DNA of 64,000 nucleotides from Hofstenia miamia (taxonomy: Eukaryota > Xenacoelomorpha > Acoela), in contig SCFE01000006.1 of the NCBI GenBank assembly GCA_004352715.1, positions 784,360-848,359 of the forward strand, written 5' to 3'. Position numbers and translations under genes: made by a program. Numbering within the stretch: the first letter of the stretch is position 1; each line of letters begins with the position of its first letter. Shown piece after piece: positions 38,165 to 49,267 of the stretch. Below the pieces are notes generated by a model. It saw only the letters and a list, made by a program, of their open reading frames with translations. It did not search any database and was not told where the DNA came from.

Positions 38165-40276
38165 TAATTATTACCTTGGGCCTGGTGAGAAGTTGCTAAC
38201 TTAATAATATCAGGTTCAATATTTAATAAACAAAGCTTTTTACATGTTTGAAATATATTTCTCTGTTTGGTTAAGCGTTGCAAAGCCAGACTGAATCTCT
38301 TCTCTACCAGGTATGATGAAGGAAAGGCTAACAGTAATAATTTGATTTTTTCCAAAGATGAGGATACTTATCTTGTTCCCTTGGCCAGAAAGCTTCATAG
38401 CCAATCTGCTGAAGCAACACTTTACCAAAATCATTTTGCAAGTCTACAAGTTCTTCAACTAGATTTGGATCAGCATTATTTGCATCAGCCAGGAATAGAT
38501 TTTCAATTCTTTGAGATCTTTAAATCTGATGAACAAATCTTCTTTCAGTGTTTGAAAATGAGAGGAATAGTAGTCTAGATCAATGTCTGACAAACATTAA
38601 TCATCGGTTTGGTTTTCCTGCAGTGTATTTATGCTGGGAAACTGATCTAAGTCTACCCTTAGCAAACAGTTTTTGTAGAAATCTAATTGATAAGACACAT
38701 TTTAGTTCTTTGCAATTTAATGTTGACCTAGAGCTGGGCGCCGCCGCCACTGACATGTTTTAGATCAGCCAACCGCCGGCAAATTTAGACTGCTGATCCG
38801 ATTAATTACTAAAACTATATCAAGACAAACAAAATGTGTCATAAAAAAACCGCATTGAACGTCTTTGATTTGGTAGTGACTTTTAACATTGATTAGGTTG
38901 TCTTATTAATCAGATTGTCTGTAAGTGCATGAAGAACATTTTTACAGATAGATAGTTTCATATACTGTTTGCATCATATATACAGTTTTTACAGGGCCAT
39001 AGGCCTTATAAAGTTTCCATATGGAATATTATATGTCTAATCCAGTTCTATAGATGTCGCTCAGCCGCTGCACTGCCGCCGCGAAGTTATCGTATCTACG
39101 CCTCCATATTAGCCGGCTGACGGTGGCGCCCACCTCTATGTTGACCTTATTTAATTTGTTGAAAATATCATACAAATAAGCGATATTTACTTTTTTACTT
39201 TCCAAATTAATACTCACTGTCTCATCCAATAATTTTAATTTAAAGAAATCAAGAACAGAATCATGGAGGCTATAAAAGCGTCGCAGACAGTTACCTTTCG
39301 AAAGCCATCGGACTTCTGTATGTAGCAAGAGAGATTCAAAGTCTTCTTCATTTTCATGACAAAAAATTAGCAAAATATAAGGACATTCAATGAATGGGCT
39401 TTGATCTTATCCACTGTTTTGATAACAGCTTGCAGGGTGCTATGCAACCTGTCACTGAGATGCTTTGCAGCTAAAAGTTGTCTGTAAATGACACAGTGGA
39501 TTGTAAAGATGCTCAGAACTTCTCTTTTCAAATATGCTATAAATCCACGATGGCGTTCAACCATTGACGGTGCTCCATCGGTTGCACGTGCAATAATATT
39601 TGAAAGTGGAATTTCTTTCTGCTTAAAAAATTGTTCAACTGCCTCATACACCGTTGAACCTTTATTGTCAACCTCTAATTGTTTAGCAAACAGATACTCC
39701 TCAATAACTTCATGACTGGTATTTACATAGCGTATATATGCCAGTATCAAAGCTTTATTGTTACGTAGTGTTGTCTCGTCAAGCTGTAAAGAAAATTGGG
39801 TTGTTTTGAGTTCATCAAAAAGTTTATTTTCAATGTCATTTGCAATTTTCATCAATTCTAGAAAACTCTGAACTCAGTGGAATTGAATGTGTTACATCTT
39901 TTTGAGTGGGCATCATAGTACTGATGATTTATTTCACTGCTGGTATAATAAGAGTTTCACCAATAGTGTGCGATTTTCCACATTTAGCAATGAGCTTTGA
40001 AATTTTGTAAGATGCAACAAGTCTTTTCTCAACTTCATTTCCGTATGATTTGAACAGTCCTCTAATGGTGCAACGTTTTCCAAATTTTTCTTTCAGATCA
40101 CGAAAGTATGCTACATCCTTGTTTGCTTTTTCTGGATGCTTTACCTTCAAGTGACCAATCATTCTCGAAGGTTTCATTCCTTCATTGGTAAATGTTCATT
40201 ATTCGCAGAGGGAATAACACCATATTTAATGTATTCACTTGCGCATTGGCTACACTTTCGCTTTTGGTTACTCATC
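38165..40276 (-). pseudogene. hAT-family transposase, ZBED5/SCAND3-like, disrupted
   Basis: Cut-and-paste transposase relic. From 40276 the N-terminus reads MSNQKRKCSQC. A deletion and frameshift then remove the first Cys pair of the BED zinc finger, leaving only the His side (GHLKVKHPEKANKD). Downstream are the catalytic-core phrases LQLDETT (first Asp), ATDGAPSM (second Asp) and IHCVIYRQLLAAKHL (normally HC..HRQ, here Tyr for His), then HTEVRWLSKGNCLRRFY. The C-terminal dimerisation part AFPSSYLVEKRFSLALQRL is near 38330-38260. Breaks: a shift near 39930-39855, a shift near 39370, a 410-bp MITE insertion at 38729-39138, and several stops after it. The large open stretches show relatively recent death. 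Confidence 0.9.
38729..39138. mobile_element. 410-bp hAT MITE inside the hAT transposase, 8-bp duplication TGTTGACC
   Basis: The direct repeat TGTTGACC lies at 38721-38728 and 39139-39146. The element begins TAGAGCTGGGCGCC and its other end read inward is TAGAGGTGGGCGCC (13 of 14 identical). The interior is GC-rich at both ends and AT-rich in the middle, with no coding capacity. The duplication length and TAGAG ends are typical of hAT. Removing the element and one repeat restores transposase sequence on both sides. Confidence 0.9.
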
Positions 40277-40470
40277 TTGTGCTTTATACTTTAACATACA
40301 CAACAAGTTGATAAGTACGCACATCAAGAACTAAGTTAATGTAAACAAAGAGAGATCAACCATTATTATTGGTGAAAATATCGGCCGTGTTCACGAAACA
40401 AGCAATGATGGCTAAAAGTCGTGAGTGGCAACAGATAGAGAAAAGATGCCATAATAATTGCCAGTACGAG

Positions 40471-41207
40471 GGGCATTCAAAAAGTTCTAAGACAAATTCT
40501 AAAAAATACTTTATTTATGAAATTTACAAAATTATTTTTCTACATAGTTTCCATCCAATTCATAACACTTCTGTAAGCGATGTTTCCATCGAAAAATTCC
40601 GTCCTGGTAAAATTGTGGAGATTGTCTAGTCAACCAGGTCACAGCTTCCTTCTTTGCGACATCTATGGACTGAAATCTTCTTCCTTTCAATTTTGGAAAT
40701 AAGAAAAAGTCACTAGGAGCTAAATCTGGTCAGTAAAAAGGGTGTGAAAGGACTTCCAAGCAAAGTTATTCGAAAGTCTTCCTAAAAAAAATTTTTCCAC
40801 AAGCTCACGATTTTGAACATTTCTTGATGTGGATGGTCTTCCTTCCCTTGGATCATCTTCAAGCTCTTCCCTCCATCCTTAAATCCCTTTATCCAGCTAT
40901 AAACAACGGCTCTGGAAGGAGAGGAGTCTCCATAAACATTGTTCAAGGCTTTAATTATTTCGGTAGGTTTCCATTGAAGTTTTGTTAAAAATTTAATGTT
41001 TGCTCGGACTTCAAATTGGCTCATCATGGAGGGTAAAAAAAAGAGTCATGTAATAGGCAGCGTAACTCTCTGAAGGACAAAGCTAAAGTGATGAAACTTA
41101 TCAAAAATGTTCGAGAGATATCAAGGTCACGATTATACATGTTTTTACAGAACTAAACAGGCTCATTTTGGATTTATGGCATTTGTCTTAGAACTTTTTG
41201 AATGCCC
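40471..41207 (-). mobile_element. Internally deleted mariner element with 26-bp perfect inverted repeats
   Basis: GGGCATTCAAAAAGTTCTAAG… (40471-40496) is repeated exactly in inverse at 41182-41207. The 737-bp length is about half that of a full mariner. The right end runs directly into a (TA)n tract, consistent with the TA target of mariners. The left flank has TA at 40465-40466 followed by CGAG before the repeat. It lies within the 5' part of the hAT element. Confidence 0.9.
40518..41027 (-). pseudogene. Mariner transposase, catalytic centre deleted
   Basis: The N-terminal helix-turn-helix starts at Met 41027 (MMSQFEVRANIKFLTKLQWK) and continues through SRAVVYSWIKGFKDG to a KIVSLWKNFF phrase. 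Sequence then jumps to the C-terminus: PDLAPSDFFLFPKLKGRRF near 40740-40670 (one stop before PD), then DVAKKEAVTWLTRQ and WKHRLQKCYELDGNYVEK ending near 40520. The part holding the first catalytic Asp residues is missing, so it cannot encode active transposase. The surviving segments match GVQW3-type mariner relics known in many animals. Confidence 0.85.
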
Positions 41208-41334
41208 ATATATATATATATATATATATTTGTCACTTTCCCCCTTCTGATTCTGAGCTCCTCATTTGTTTCCAAGTTTAACTCAAATGCTTAGCCCCAG
41301 AGGGCGGTATCGCCCAGATTAAGAAACGATGGAC

Positions 41335-41699
41335 TATTATTATTATTAACAAAACGGCGATTTATTAAGGACATTTATATATCTTTGGAATTGGGCGAAT
41401 ATTTTAAATGAGTCATAAAAACTATTTATGTATATATCCAGATAACCATGTAATTATGTTTGTGGCAAGAAATAATCAGATTAAAATGAAGTGATGCAAA
41501 TTTCATCACATAAAATATGTACAATTTCAATGTTTATAGAGAGAGAAATTTTATGCATGCAATCAATCCATTCCTTGGGAAATTGCTACTATTTCATACA
41601 TTAAATGATGCTATGAGGAATTTTTGATTTTCTACTTGCAAAACTTAACCAAATATTTATAAATATTTGAAATAATGATCTGCAATTTCTTTGATTTTT
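41335..41699. other. Unassigned AT-rich sequence
   Basis: Only (ATT)n at about 41335-41350 and AT-rich sequence; no gene seen. Confidence 0.5.
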
Positions 41700-42769
41700 A
41701 ACAGGAAATTTATATCTTTAATTTTATACAAGAATTGCGTATCCTTAATGATCTTATAAAATTACTTTTCTTTAAAGATCTGCAATTTCCGGATCATGCT
41801 GCATATTTAGGTATTGATATTGACAAATATTTAAAATTTGATAAATTTCTCGTAAAAAATTACAAAAAATTGCTTCTGGCGTTAGATACTTATACCACCT
41901 CAGAAATTTTGGACTAGATGATCACTTTCAAACATGCATTTCGTTTATCGCAATTACTTCATTGCAGAGATGTAACCGGTTGGGCCGGGGCCGGCAATTT
42001 ACCGGCCTGCAGCCGCTTTTAACTTTCATGAAAGGCCGGTAAAATTACCGGCCAAAATTTTAAAAAATATTCTGCTTTATCTTATAAACAGGGAATACTT
42101 TGCTTAGTTTGGGAGGAATTTCTATGAAAATCTAAAGTTCGAACAAAAATTTATAGTATTAGCAATTTACAGGTTGGCAATTCGAATAATAATTACATTC
42201 ACATGCTGGAATCACTTTCTCAATTTCGCTACAAAGGAAGTTGTTCTGCTTTTTGATAAGGTAATTTTACTTCAATTTAAAAGAACCTGTTTATAATACT
42301 GAAAATATAATGTATAAGACTTACGCTTGAAATTTGAGAGCTCAATCAAATAAAGAAGCTAGAACCCTTGTATTTTAATAAGATTGGAAGTGGACGCTCA
42401 AAATAAATTTGAAGAATGCAGAAAGACATTCTGATACAAATATCAATTGACATTTCTTACTAAACGAGCAATTATATTTAGTTTTAACGAAATATTACTT
42501 AAATTATATTTCTGCAGTTATAAGTTATTCAATGCTATGCGGGGTCAAATGCTACACCAATGTTTTATATATTTTGACTATCATGCAAAGAAACTAACTA
42601 AATGAAAACTAAAACGTTCACAATTTTTTATTCACTGAAAGTGAAAACACCTGATTAAAGTTATAGAAAATATCAAAATTGTGCTTTGCTAGAAATATAG
42701 TTATAATAGTTTGTATTTTGCGTTATGCAATATCAGCTCTATGCATCGCCATGTGTAAAAACAGCTTAT

Positions 42770-42803
<34 letters not shown>

Positions 42804-42932
42804 NNNNNNNNNNNNNNNNNNNNNNNNNNNNNNNNNNNNNNNNNNNNNNNNNNNNNNNNNNNNNNNNNNNNNNNNNNNNNNNNNNNNNNNNNNNNNNNNN
42901 NNNNNNNNNNNNNNNNNNNNNNNNNNNNNNNN

Positions 42933-42966
<34 letters not shown>

Positions 42967-43666
42967 ATATATATACAATGTACTTGAATAGATTAAATAT
43001 ACTATGCAAATATAATTTACCGGCCAAAACCGGCCGGTATTAGATGTTGCCGGCAACTACCGGCCCCGGCCTTAAAATTTTCGGCCGGTTCCAACTTTGC
43101 TTCATTGTTCATTTTTATTTATTAATTTTAATACAAAAAGCCGCTATTTATTATCAAAAACTTTATATTGGTCATTAAGAACATTAAATTTTGCACGTAC
43201 GCATGATCATGTTAATGAATACAGACGAAAGTATAATATATTACCCCCTCTATATCAAGTACAATTCCATGCAGCTATAATTCTATTTAAGTATAAATAT
43301 GGCCGACAATCAATTACTTTTCTTGAAAATTACTTAAAAGTATATCCTCGATCACATAAATATATTTATGGCAGTATTTCCTAACCTAGTTTTCACCGAG
43401 CAGCCTCAAATATTTGGAATGATTTCGAAAATGAGATAAGCATAGAAAAAAATTACAAAAAATTAGAAAAAAATTAAAAATTGTACTTTTACATTGACAA
43501 AATATAATCGAAGACACAAACATGCTAAATACATTTACTAATTTTTTACACTGAGCTCACCACATGCATAGACACACACAAACACACAAATTTATTATTA
43601 TTATTATATATTTTATATATTGTTTGTAGATTAATTGTAATTTCTTAGCAAATATATTGCTTTGAC
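41700..43666 (+). pseudogene. CR1/jockey-like LINE (family A), copy 1, split by a hAT element
   Basis: The left part reads AAYLGIDIDKYLKFDKFLVK (about 41795-41860), the post-RT YLGI.ID segment, and runs to 41963. It resumes after the hAT element at 43108 with HCSFLFIN…TLYWSLRTLNFARTHD and ends near 43384. The 3' end at about 43635-43670 (AATATATTGCTTTGACTCAT) is shared with copies ending near 45410 and 54135 and leads into (TTA)n. One frame shift separates the left open stretch from the joint. Only the 3' half of a LINE is present, as expected from 5' truncation. Not functional. Confidence 0.75.
41964..43099. mobile_element. hAT element with CCGGCC-rich ends, 8-bp duplication CTTCATTG
   Basis: CTTCATTG occurs at 41956-41963 and 43100-43107. 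The left end CAGAGATGTAACCGG and the right end read inward CAAAGTTGGAACCGG match at 12 of 15 positions. Both ends are packed with CCGG/GGCCGG words in an otherwise AT-rich interior that includes (TA)n and a 129-N gap (42804-42932). No transposase was seen, so it is non-autonomous unless coding sequence is hidden in the gap. It interrupts LINE family A copy 1. Confidence 0.9.
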
Positions 43667-43715
43667 TCATATTATTATTATTATTTTTATTATTATTATT
43701 GTCCTTGCATCTCAC
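43667..43715. repeat. (TTA)n tract shared by two LINE 3' ends
   Basis: ATT/TTA repeats lie between the plus-strand 3' end of LINE family A and the minus-strand 3' end of LINE family B, so the two elements meet tail to tail here. Confidence 0.9.
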
Positions 43716-44245
43716 AGCTTCATGCTGGTATCCCTCTCAGCTCGGGGAACTCACCAGTTCCCAGGGAGTCTGAGAGCTTTCCTCAGGACTCTAGCTGTTC
43801 CTAACAATGCTGCCTTCTGTGCTACTGCTCCTCCCCACTTTGGTACTCCCAACTCCTCCAAGTATCTCGTATGCTTCTTACTCACTGCTCCTAGTGCGCC
43901 TACTACTACCGGGACTACTTCAACTTTCTTTAACTTCCACAGCCTTTCTATTTCCTCTGCTAACTCTCTGTACTTGTCTATCTTCTCTTTCTCCTTGCTT
44001 TCTACATTCCTGTCCTTTGGTACTGCTATGTCTATTACTGTTCCTAATCTTTTCTCTTTGTCTACCACTACTATGTCTGGCCTCCGTGCTTCTATCACTT
44101 TGCTCGTCTGTATGTTGAAATCCCACAGTATCTTAACCTTCTCATTTTCTATGACGCCCTGTGGCTTGTGCTCATACCACTTGTCTCCTGCTTCTAACCC
44201 ATGCTGCCTGCTCAAACTCCAGTGTACCATTCTTCCCACCTTGTC
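43716..44245 (-). pseudogene. R2/R4/NeSL-type LINE (family B), C-terminal endonuclease end, copy 1
   Basis: A minus-strand frame open for about 160 codons ends …RKALRLPGNW. It contains KWYEHKPQGV, ILWDFNIQTSKVIEARRPDIVVV and TVIDIAVPKDRN. The RPD…(about 20 residues)…ID.AVP arrangement fits the PD-(D/E)XK-like restriction endonuclease that lies after the RT in R2, R4/Dong and NeSL LINEs, where it nicks the target. The longer copy at 51.6-52.6 kb links this end to an RT. The element is GC-richer than its surroundings and its 3' end touches (TAA)n on its own strand. The upstream part is lost in the gap. The frame is intact as far as it goes. Confidence 0.75.
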
Positions 44246-44621
44246 NNNNNNNNNNNNNNNNNNNNNNNNNNNNNNNNNNNNNNNNNNNNNNNNNNNNNNN
44301 NNNNNNNNNNNNNNNNNNNNNNNNNNNNNNNNNNNNNNNNNNNNNNNNNNNNNNNNNNNNNNNNNNNNNNNNNNNNNNNNNNNNNNNNNNNNNNNNNNNN
44401 NNNNNNNNNNNNNNNNNNNNNNNNNNNNNNNNNNNNNNNNNNNNNNNNNNNNNNNNNNNNNNNNNNNNNNNNNNNNNNNNNNNNNNNNNNNNNNNNNNNN
44501 NNNNNNNNNNNNNNNNNNNNNNNNNNNNNNNNNNNNNNNNNNNNNNNNNNNNNNNNNNNNNNNNNNNNNNNNNNNNNNNNNNNNNNNNNNNNNNNNNNNN
44601 NNNNNNNNNNNNNNNNNNNNN
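44246..44621. other. Assembly gap (376 N)
   Basis: It lies between family B copy 1 and family A copy 2, so the junction and the missing parts of both are unknown. Confidence 0.95.
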
Positions 44622-45412
44622 CAAAAGCTTACTAAAAATTTTAAAATTAATGTTTGTGATAACGAAATTAGTCAAAGTAAATGTGTAAACTATCTAGGTG
44701 TATTATTAGACAATGACTTAAATTTCGATAATTTCTTCTCCCACAAATTAAAAAAGATGGCATGTGGAATAAAATATTTGTACCATTTGCGCCATGTAGG
44801 AAAATCATCGCATGTAGAACTAATTCATTCATTTGTCTTAAGTCAATTTAATTACTGTGCATTTCTTTTTCAAAATCTCACATCGCAAAAACGTTCATCA
44901 TTAGCAAAAATGTTTAACTGGGCATTTAGAACACTTAATTATATTGAAAAACATGAATCCATAACGCAATTAAGATCATCATATAACATTTTGGCCCCGA
45001 ATTACTTTATTCAGTATCAATCTTTATGTATGATTCACAAATTTATTCATGAATTAAGTTCCTTAAGTTTTCTTAATAATTACATCAAAATCAATAAAAG
45101 AAATAAAACACTTTTTAGCATCAATAATCGTCAAGATTCATTTTCTTTTAAATGTTCAATCTCTTGGAATGATTTAAGTATTGATATAAAATGTGAGAAA
45201 AACTATAAACACTTCAAGAAAAAAATAAAACAAGTTCTATTAAGTAGGCAAACATTATTGGGCATAGATAATAAACTCAACGCATGGTCAAATTACTTTT
45301 AAAACTGCCCTTTAATTAATATTGCATATTTAATTAATTTTGTAAATATTTTTGTCATGTGTTAGTTTATAGTTTTTATATACATTTAAGCAATAAATTT
45401 GCTTTGACTCTT
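44622..45412 (+). pseudogene. CR1/jockey-like LINE (family A), copy 2, 3' half
   Basis: About 225 codons are open from the gap to the stop at 45300-45302. They cover YLGVLLDNDLNFDNFFSHKLKKM, then HSFVLSQFNYCAFLFQN, FNWAFRTLNYIEKHES, and the C-terminal SISWNDLSIDIKCEKNYKHFK. These are the post-catalytic RT thumb and C-terminal segments of CR1/jockey-like LINEs. After 100 bases of 3' UTR it has AATAAA (45392-45397) and TTTGCTTTGACTC followed by (TTA)n. The open frame marks a young copy. The 5' part is lost in the gap. Confidence 0.85.
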
Positions 45413-45451
45413 ATTATTATTACTATTATTATTATTATTATTATTATTTTT
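45411..45451. repeat. (TTA)n tail of LINE family A copy 2
   Basis: ATT/TTA repeats start immediately after the family A 3' terminus. Confidence 0.85.
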
Positions 45452-46435
45452 CCTGTCTCATAAGTACTAATGTAAATGCCTTTAATGCTACAAAAATTCT
45501 CCAAAAGGACATCGAACATTTAACAAAGTATTTCTTAAATAATCAATTGAAAGTAAATATTGAATAAATAATCAATTGAAACTAAATATTGAAAAAACAC
45601 AATTTATAATTTCCTCGCCTAAAACATTTAAAAATTTCACAAAAAACATTGAAGTACCAATAAAGCAAAGTGAATCAATAAATTATTTAGGTGTTGAGAT
45701 TGACAATGATTTAAATTTCGAACAATTTTTAATGACTAAAATTAAAAAAATGGCTTCTGGAGTTAGGTATCTTTACCATCTGCGAAACGTCTCAAATATA
45801 TATCACAAACAATTAATAAATTCTTTTTGTTTATCTCATTTTCAATATTGCTCATTTCTTTATACAAACATAAATTCAAAATATCGAATACTTCTAAAAC
45901 TTTTAATTGGTCTCTTAAAACACTTAACTTTGCGCAAAAACATGACAGTTCATCCGTCTATCGAATTCGATATAAAATATTAGCTCCNNNNNNNNNNNNN
46001 NNNNNNNNNNNNNNNNNNNNNNNNNNNNNNNNNNNNNNNNNNNNNNNNNNNNNNNNNNNNNNNNNNNNNNNNNNNNNNNNNNNNNNNNNNNNNNNNNNNN
46101 NTTTACAAACATAAATTCAAAATATCGAATACTTCTAAAACTTTTAATTGGTCTCTTAAAACACTTAACTTTGCGCAAAAACATGACAGTTCATCCGTCT
46201 ATCGAATTCGATATAAAATATTAGCTCCTTATTACAGAATTCAAATGCATATGGTATCAATATTATTTAAGTGTAAATCTGGTACACCTTCTCTTTCATT
46301 TTTAAAACAATATATTAAGTTAAATGAACGTTCTCAAAAATTTTTATGCTTAGATAAACATTCAAATAGTTTTCACCACATAGCAACTAAAATTTGGAAT
46401 AACTTAGACCATGAAATTACTTACCGCTCCTAATG
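45452..46435 (+). pseudogene. CR1/jockey-like LINE (family A), copy 3
   Basis: It starts within the RT after motif C (ATKILQKDIEHLTKYFLNNQ) and has a 29-base tandem duplication near 45541-45598 that shifts the frame. It continues LNIEKTQFIISS … SINYLGVEIDNDLNFEQF … YHLRNVSNIYHKQLINSFC and ends KIWNNLDHEITYRS at about 46430. A gap (45988-46101) is flanked by an identical 124-base stretch (45864-45987 = 46105-46228), so the gap is probably an assembly artefact and the copy continuous. Its 3' end is cut off by a family B fragment. Confidence 0.8.
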
Positions 46436-46530
46436 CTCCAACTGTACGTAGACTATTTCAACCCTTGGACTGCTATGTCTAGCACTGTTCCCAATATTTC
46501 CTCTATATCTACCACTACTACTATTAATAG
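46421..46530 (-). pseudogene. LINE family B fragment, internally deleted
   Basis: The sequence ACTTACCGCTCCTAATGCTCC … GACTGCTATGTCTAGCACTGTTCCCAA … TCTACCACTACTA follows the family B C-terminal coding strand in reverse, with an internal deletion. It replaces the end of family A copy 3. Confidence 0.6.
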
Positions 46531-47830
46531 TATAATTATTTTTTCTTTAAGAGATTCATCTCAAACCTTTTGAGAAATGGTGATTGAAACGTTAAAATTT
46601 GATTTGAATAAGCAAGCCAGTATCCAAATGCTAAAGAGGGACAGGTTAGGCAGAACCTGTGCACAATATAGCTAAATCAATAGTAGCTAATAAAAGTTAC
46701 AATAATAATTTGCAAATTATAATTAAAAGTAATTAACAGATTAACGAATTTTACAATTATGACGATTTATAACTTTTTTAATAAGCTTTGCAGGAATTCT
46801 TTGCAAAAATTGAATTGTAAAACTAGCATTGCCCTAGAAACATATATTTAGCAGACCATCTCTTTTATTCACTACAAATACCTAAATAGAATGCTTGACA
46901 AATGAGATATGGAGTGCTATGTGAATAACTTCCAAGGATATTTTTAGCATTTAAATGGATTGTATTATGTAAATTGCTTACGTAGTTTTCTAAATCAACT
47001 CACCACAATAAAGTCCTTTCCAAATTTAGAAAAGTTGGAAATAACCGTAATTCTCGAAATAGTGCAGCTATAAATAAATAGAACTACATTTAACTAATAA
47101 ACGTAAAACTTTTTAAAGTCTATTCGGGTTAGATTAAGAGTGACCTGATGGGCAAATAACTTCAATACTATTATGATCTAGACCCCCTGCTATATTACAA
47201 CATTGAACTTTAACTCAATTAACTAATTATTAATTTCAATTTATAATAAAAATTTCTATATGCTTCTATAAAACGAAGGAAAATTCAAAATTGCCATCTT
47301 CTACTTAGTTCACTTCATGGAAATCTGTTTTGTTCAATTACTATTTTAAATATATGAAATATGTTATTTTGACTCTTTATGAGTTTTAGCAAGTGCACTC
47401 AATCTTTAAACCATTAAGCCATTAATGAATAAAAAAAAATTCAAACTTTAACTGTTCTAAAATTTATAGAAATTTATTAATAAATACCTTCAAAAATGCA
47501 AAATATATTTCCATAGATCCAAAAAAATCATTGAATTTTGGAAGATTTTCAAATTTATAATGAAGACATTTTTACTGTTTAAACTCATTTGTTTGTCAAT
47601 GTTTCTGTTTTCCATATAATTCCTAGAATAATTCAATTGTTTTGGGAAATCAGAAAGTTTTTTGATAAAAATATGAAATTTGAAGGATATTTGTACTACA
47701 ATCTTGAAAATATAGTGATTCAATAGTTTTAAGTATGCTTGTTGAAAGACATGATCGCAAGTCTTTAATGGTTGATCTTCAGCTGAACAAAATTGAAATA
47801 GAAATAAGCTTTGATAGCACTGTTAATTGC
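46531..47830. other. Unassigned AT-rich sequence
   Basis: No gene or repeat recognised. Confidence 0.5.
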
Positions 47831-47835
47831 GCAAT

Positions 47836-47839
47836 TATA

Positions 47840-47878
<39 letters not shown>

Positions 47879-47979
47879 NNNNNNNNNNNNNNNNNNNNNN
47901 NNNNNNNNNNNNNNNNNNNNNNNNNNNNNNNNNNNNNNNNNNNNNNNNNNNNNNNNNNNNNNNNNNNNNNNNNNNNNNN

Positions 47980-48008
<29 letters not shown>
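47836..48008. repeat. (TA)n tract with 101-N gap
   Basis: TA runs flank N 47879-47979. Confidence 0.9.
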
Positions 48009-48009
<1 letters not shown>

Positions 48010-48011
<2 letters not shown>

Positions 48012-49230
48012 TAGCGTAAACATCACGGAGTACGGAATAAAAAATCCCCATAATCAATCAAATGTATTATAACAGGTTGATTTGTAATATTTATATTCTC
48101 ATTAACGTTTTTATAATAGAAGCATTTGCACTTTAGTACAATTTATCTAGCTTTACTTTTAATCCATTTTGCATGTGTATTTTTTCAAGCGTGTTTACAT
48201 ATATTGGTCATAAAGCAAAAACATGTTGAGGTATTGAAATTGTATTTGTGACATTTTTGGTTCACATTTTGGATTTGATCAAACTAAAGAGTACTTGGGT
48301 TACGTTGGATCAAGGCCTACTGTAATCACGGCCTGGCGATTTGCATTAAAATTAACAAAAATGAGACCAAAGACACACCTCGCTGAAGACCAAGATTTGA
48401 TGCAACAAATAATTTTAAGTAACCAAATCAAGGAATTAGCTTTTGTACACATCTATGCACTTTTTGGAGCGATTTGCTTCTTTGAAAATTGCAAAAACCA
48501 CCCTCAAATATAACGAGGCCATTAACAATGAACAATCATCTTTCTGCATATGAAAATGTATGATTTGACCACATAATAATCATTGAATATAGATATAGGC
48601 AAGCAAAAATGTGGCTCTAACCTTTCTACTTTGAGATGAAATATTTCTAGAAATTTAACTTACATCTTTGCTTGTGAAAACCTTTAATTGTTTGAAGAAC
48701 CAATTTTTGTTGCCAAGCAAATGCAATGGTTGTAATTCCACAAATTTGATGGGAATTTTTTATATTCTTTGTACTGCATATTTGGACAAAAAATTACACT
48801 AATTCCCTACTTGCAAGAGTATTTATTGATATTGGTTGGATCAAAATTCATTCGTTGAATTTTGGGATGGGTCAACACATCGTAACTGCTTGAAAACTCT
48901 TTTGATATTATATATCTTATAGTGTATGGTTAAGGTATGTTTTACCCGTAAGTTTATTAAAACGATTTATCAATTTGCAGGGCAAAATGGCGCAAATTCT
49001 TCTGACATTGTTTAAATATTTTAGAAAAATAAAATTTGAAAATCTTGCTGCACTTTAGAAATACATTTGTTTATGTTAAAGCACTTTATTAGAATTATTG
49101 CTTAAACAAAAAAACTGAAATTTATAAAAACATTTCCCATGAATGCATTTTTAAAATGATCCATTTAATTTCTGCTGACTTAGCAGATTATGTTTTAATT
49201 ACGTGTAATGGTTTAATAGCTATTGAAAAT
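48010..49230. other. Unassigned AT-rich sequence
   Basis: A 72-codon open stretch at 48295-48513 has no recognisable family and is probably chance. Confidence 0.45.
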
Positions 49231-49234
49231 CTAA

Positions 49235-49235
<1 letters not shown>

Positions 49236-49267
<32 letters not shown>

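Larger units (their letters stand above)
37831..41331 (-). mobile_element. hAT transposon (ZBED5-like), composite with two nested insertions
   Basis: The left end CAGCGGTTCTTAAC begins at 37831. The right end read inward is CATCGTTTCTTAATC from 41331, so the inverted ends are similar (CA.CG.TTCTTAA) and of hAT type. The transposase reads on the minus strand between them. Subtracting the nested MITE (38729-39138) and mariner (40471-41207), the element is about 2.35 kb, sensible for a BED-finger hAT element. The 8-bp flanks (ATGTAGAC and GACTATTA) do not match, so the outer duplication has decayed or one end is wrongly placed. Confidence 0.65.

Noticed and set aside
43722-44239. Plus-strand open frames rich in Ser/Leu/Thr across family B copies
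   Set aside because: They are antisense shadows of the LINE C-terminal frame, which has the recognisable motifs on the other strand.
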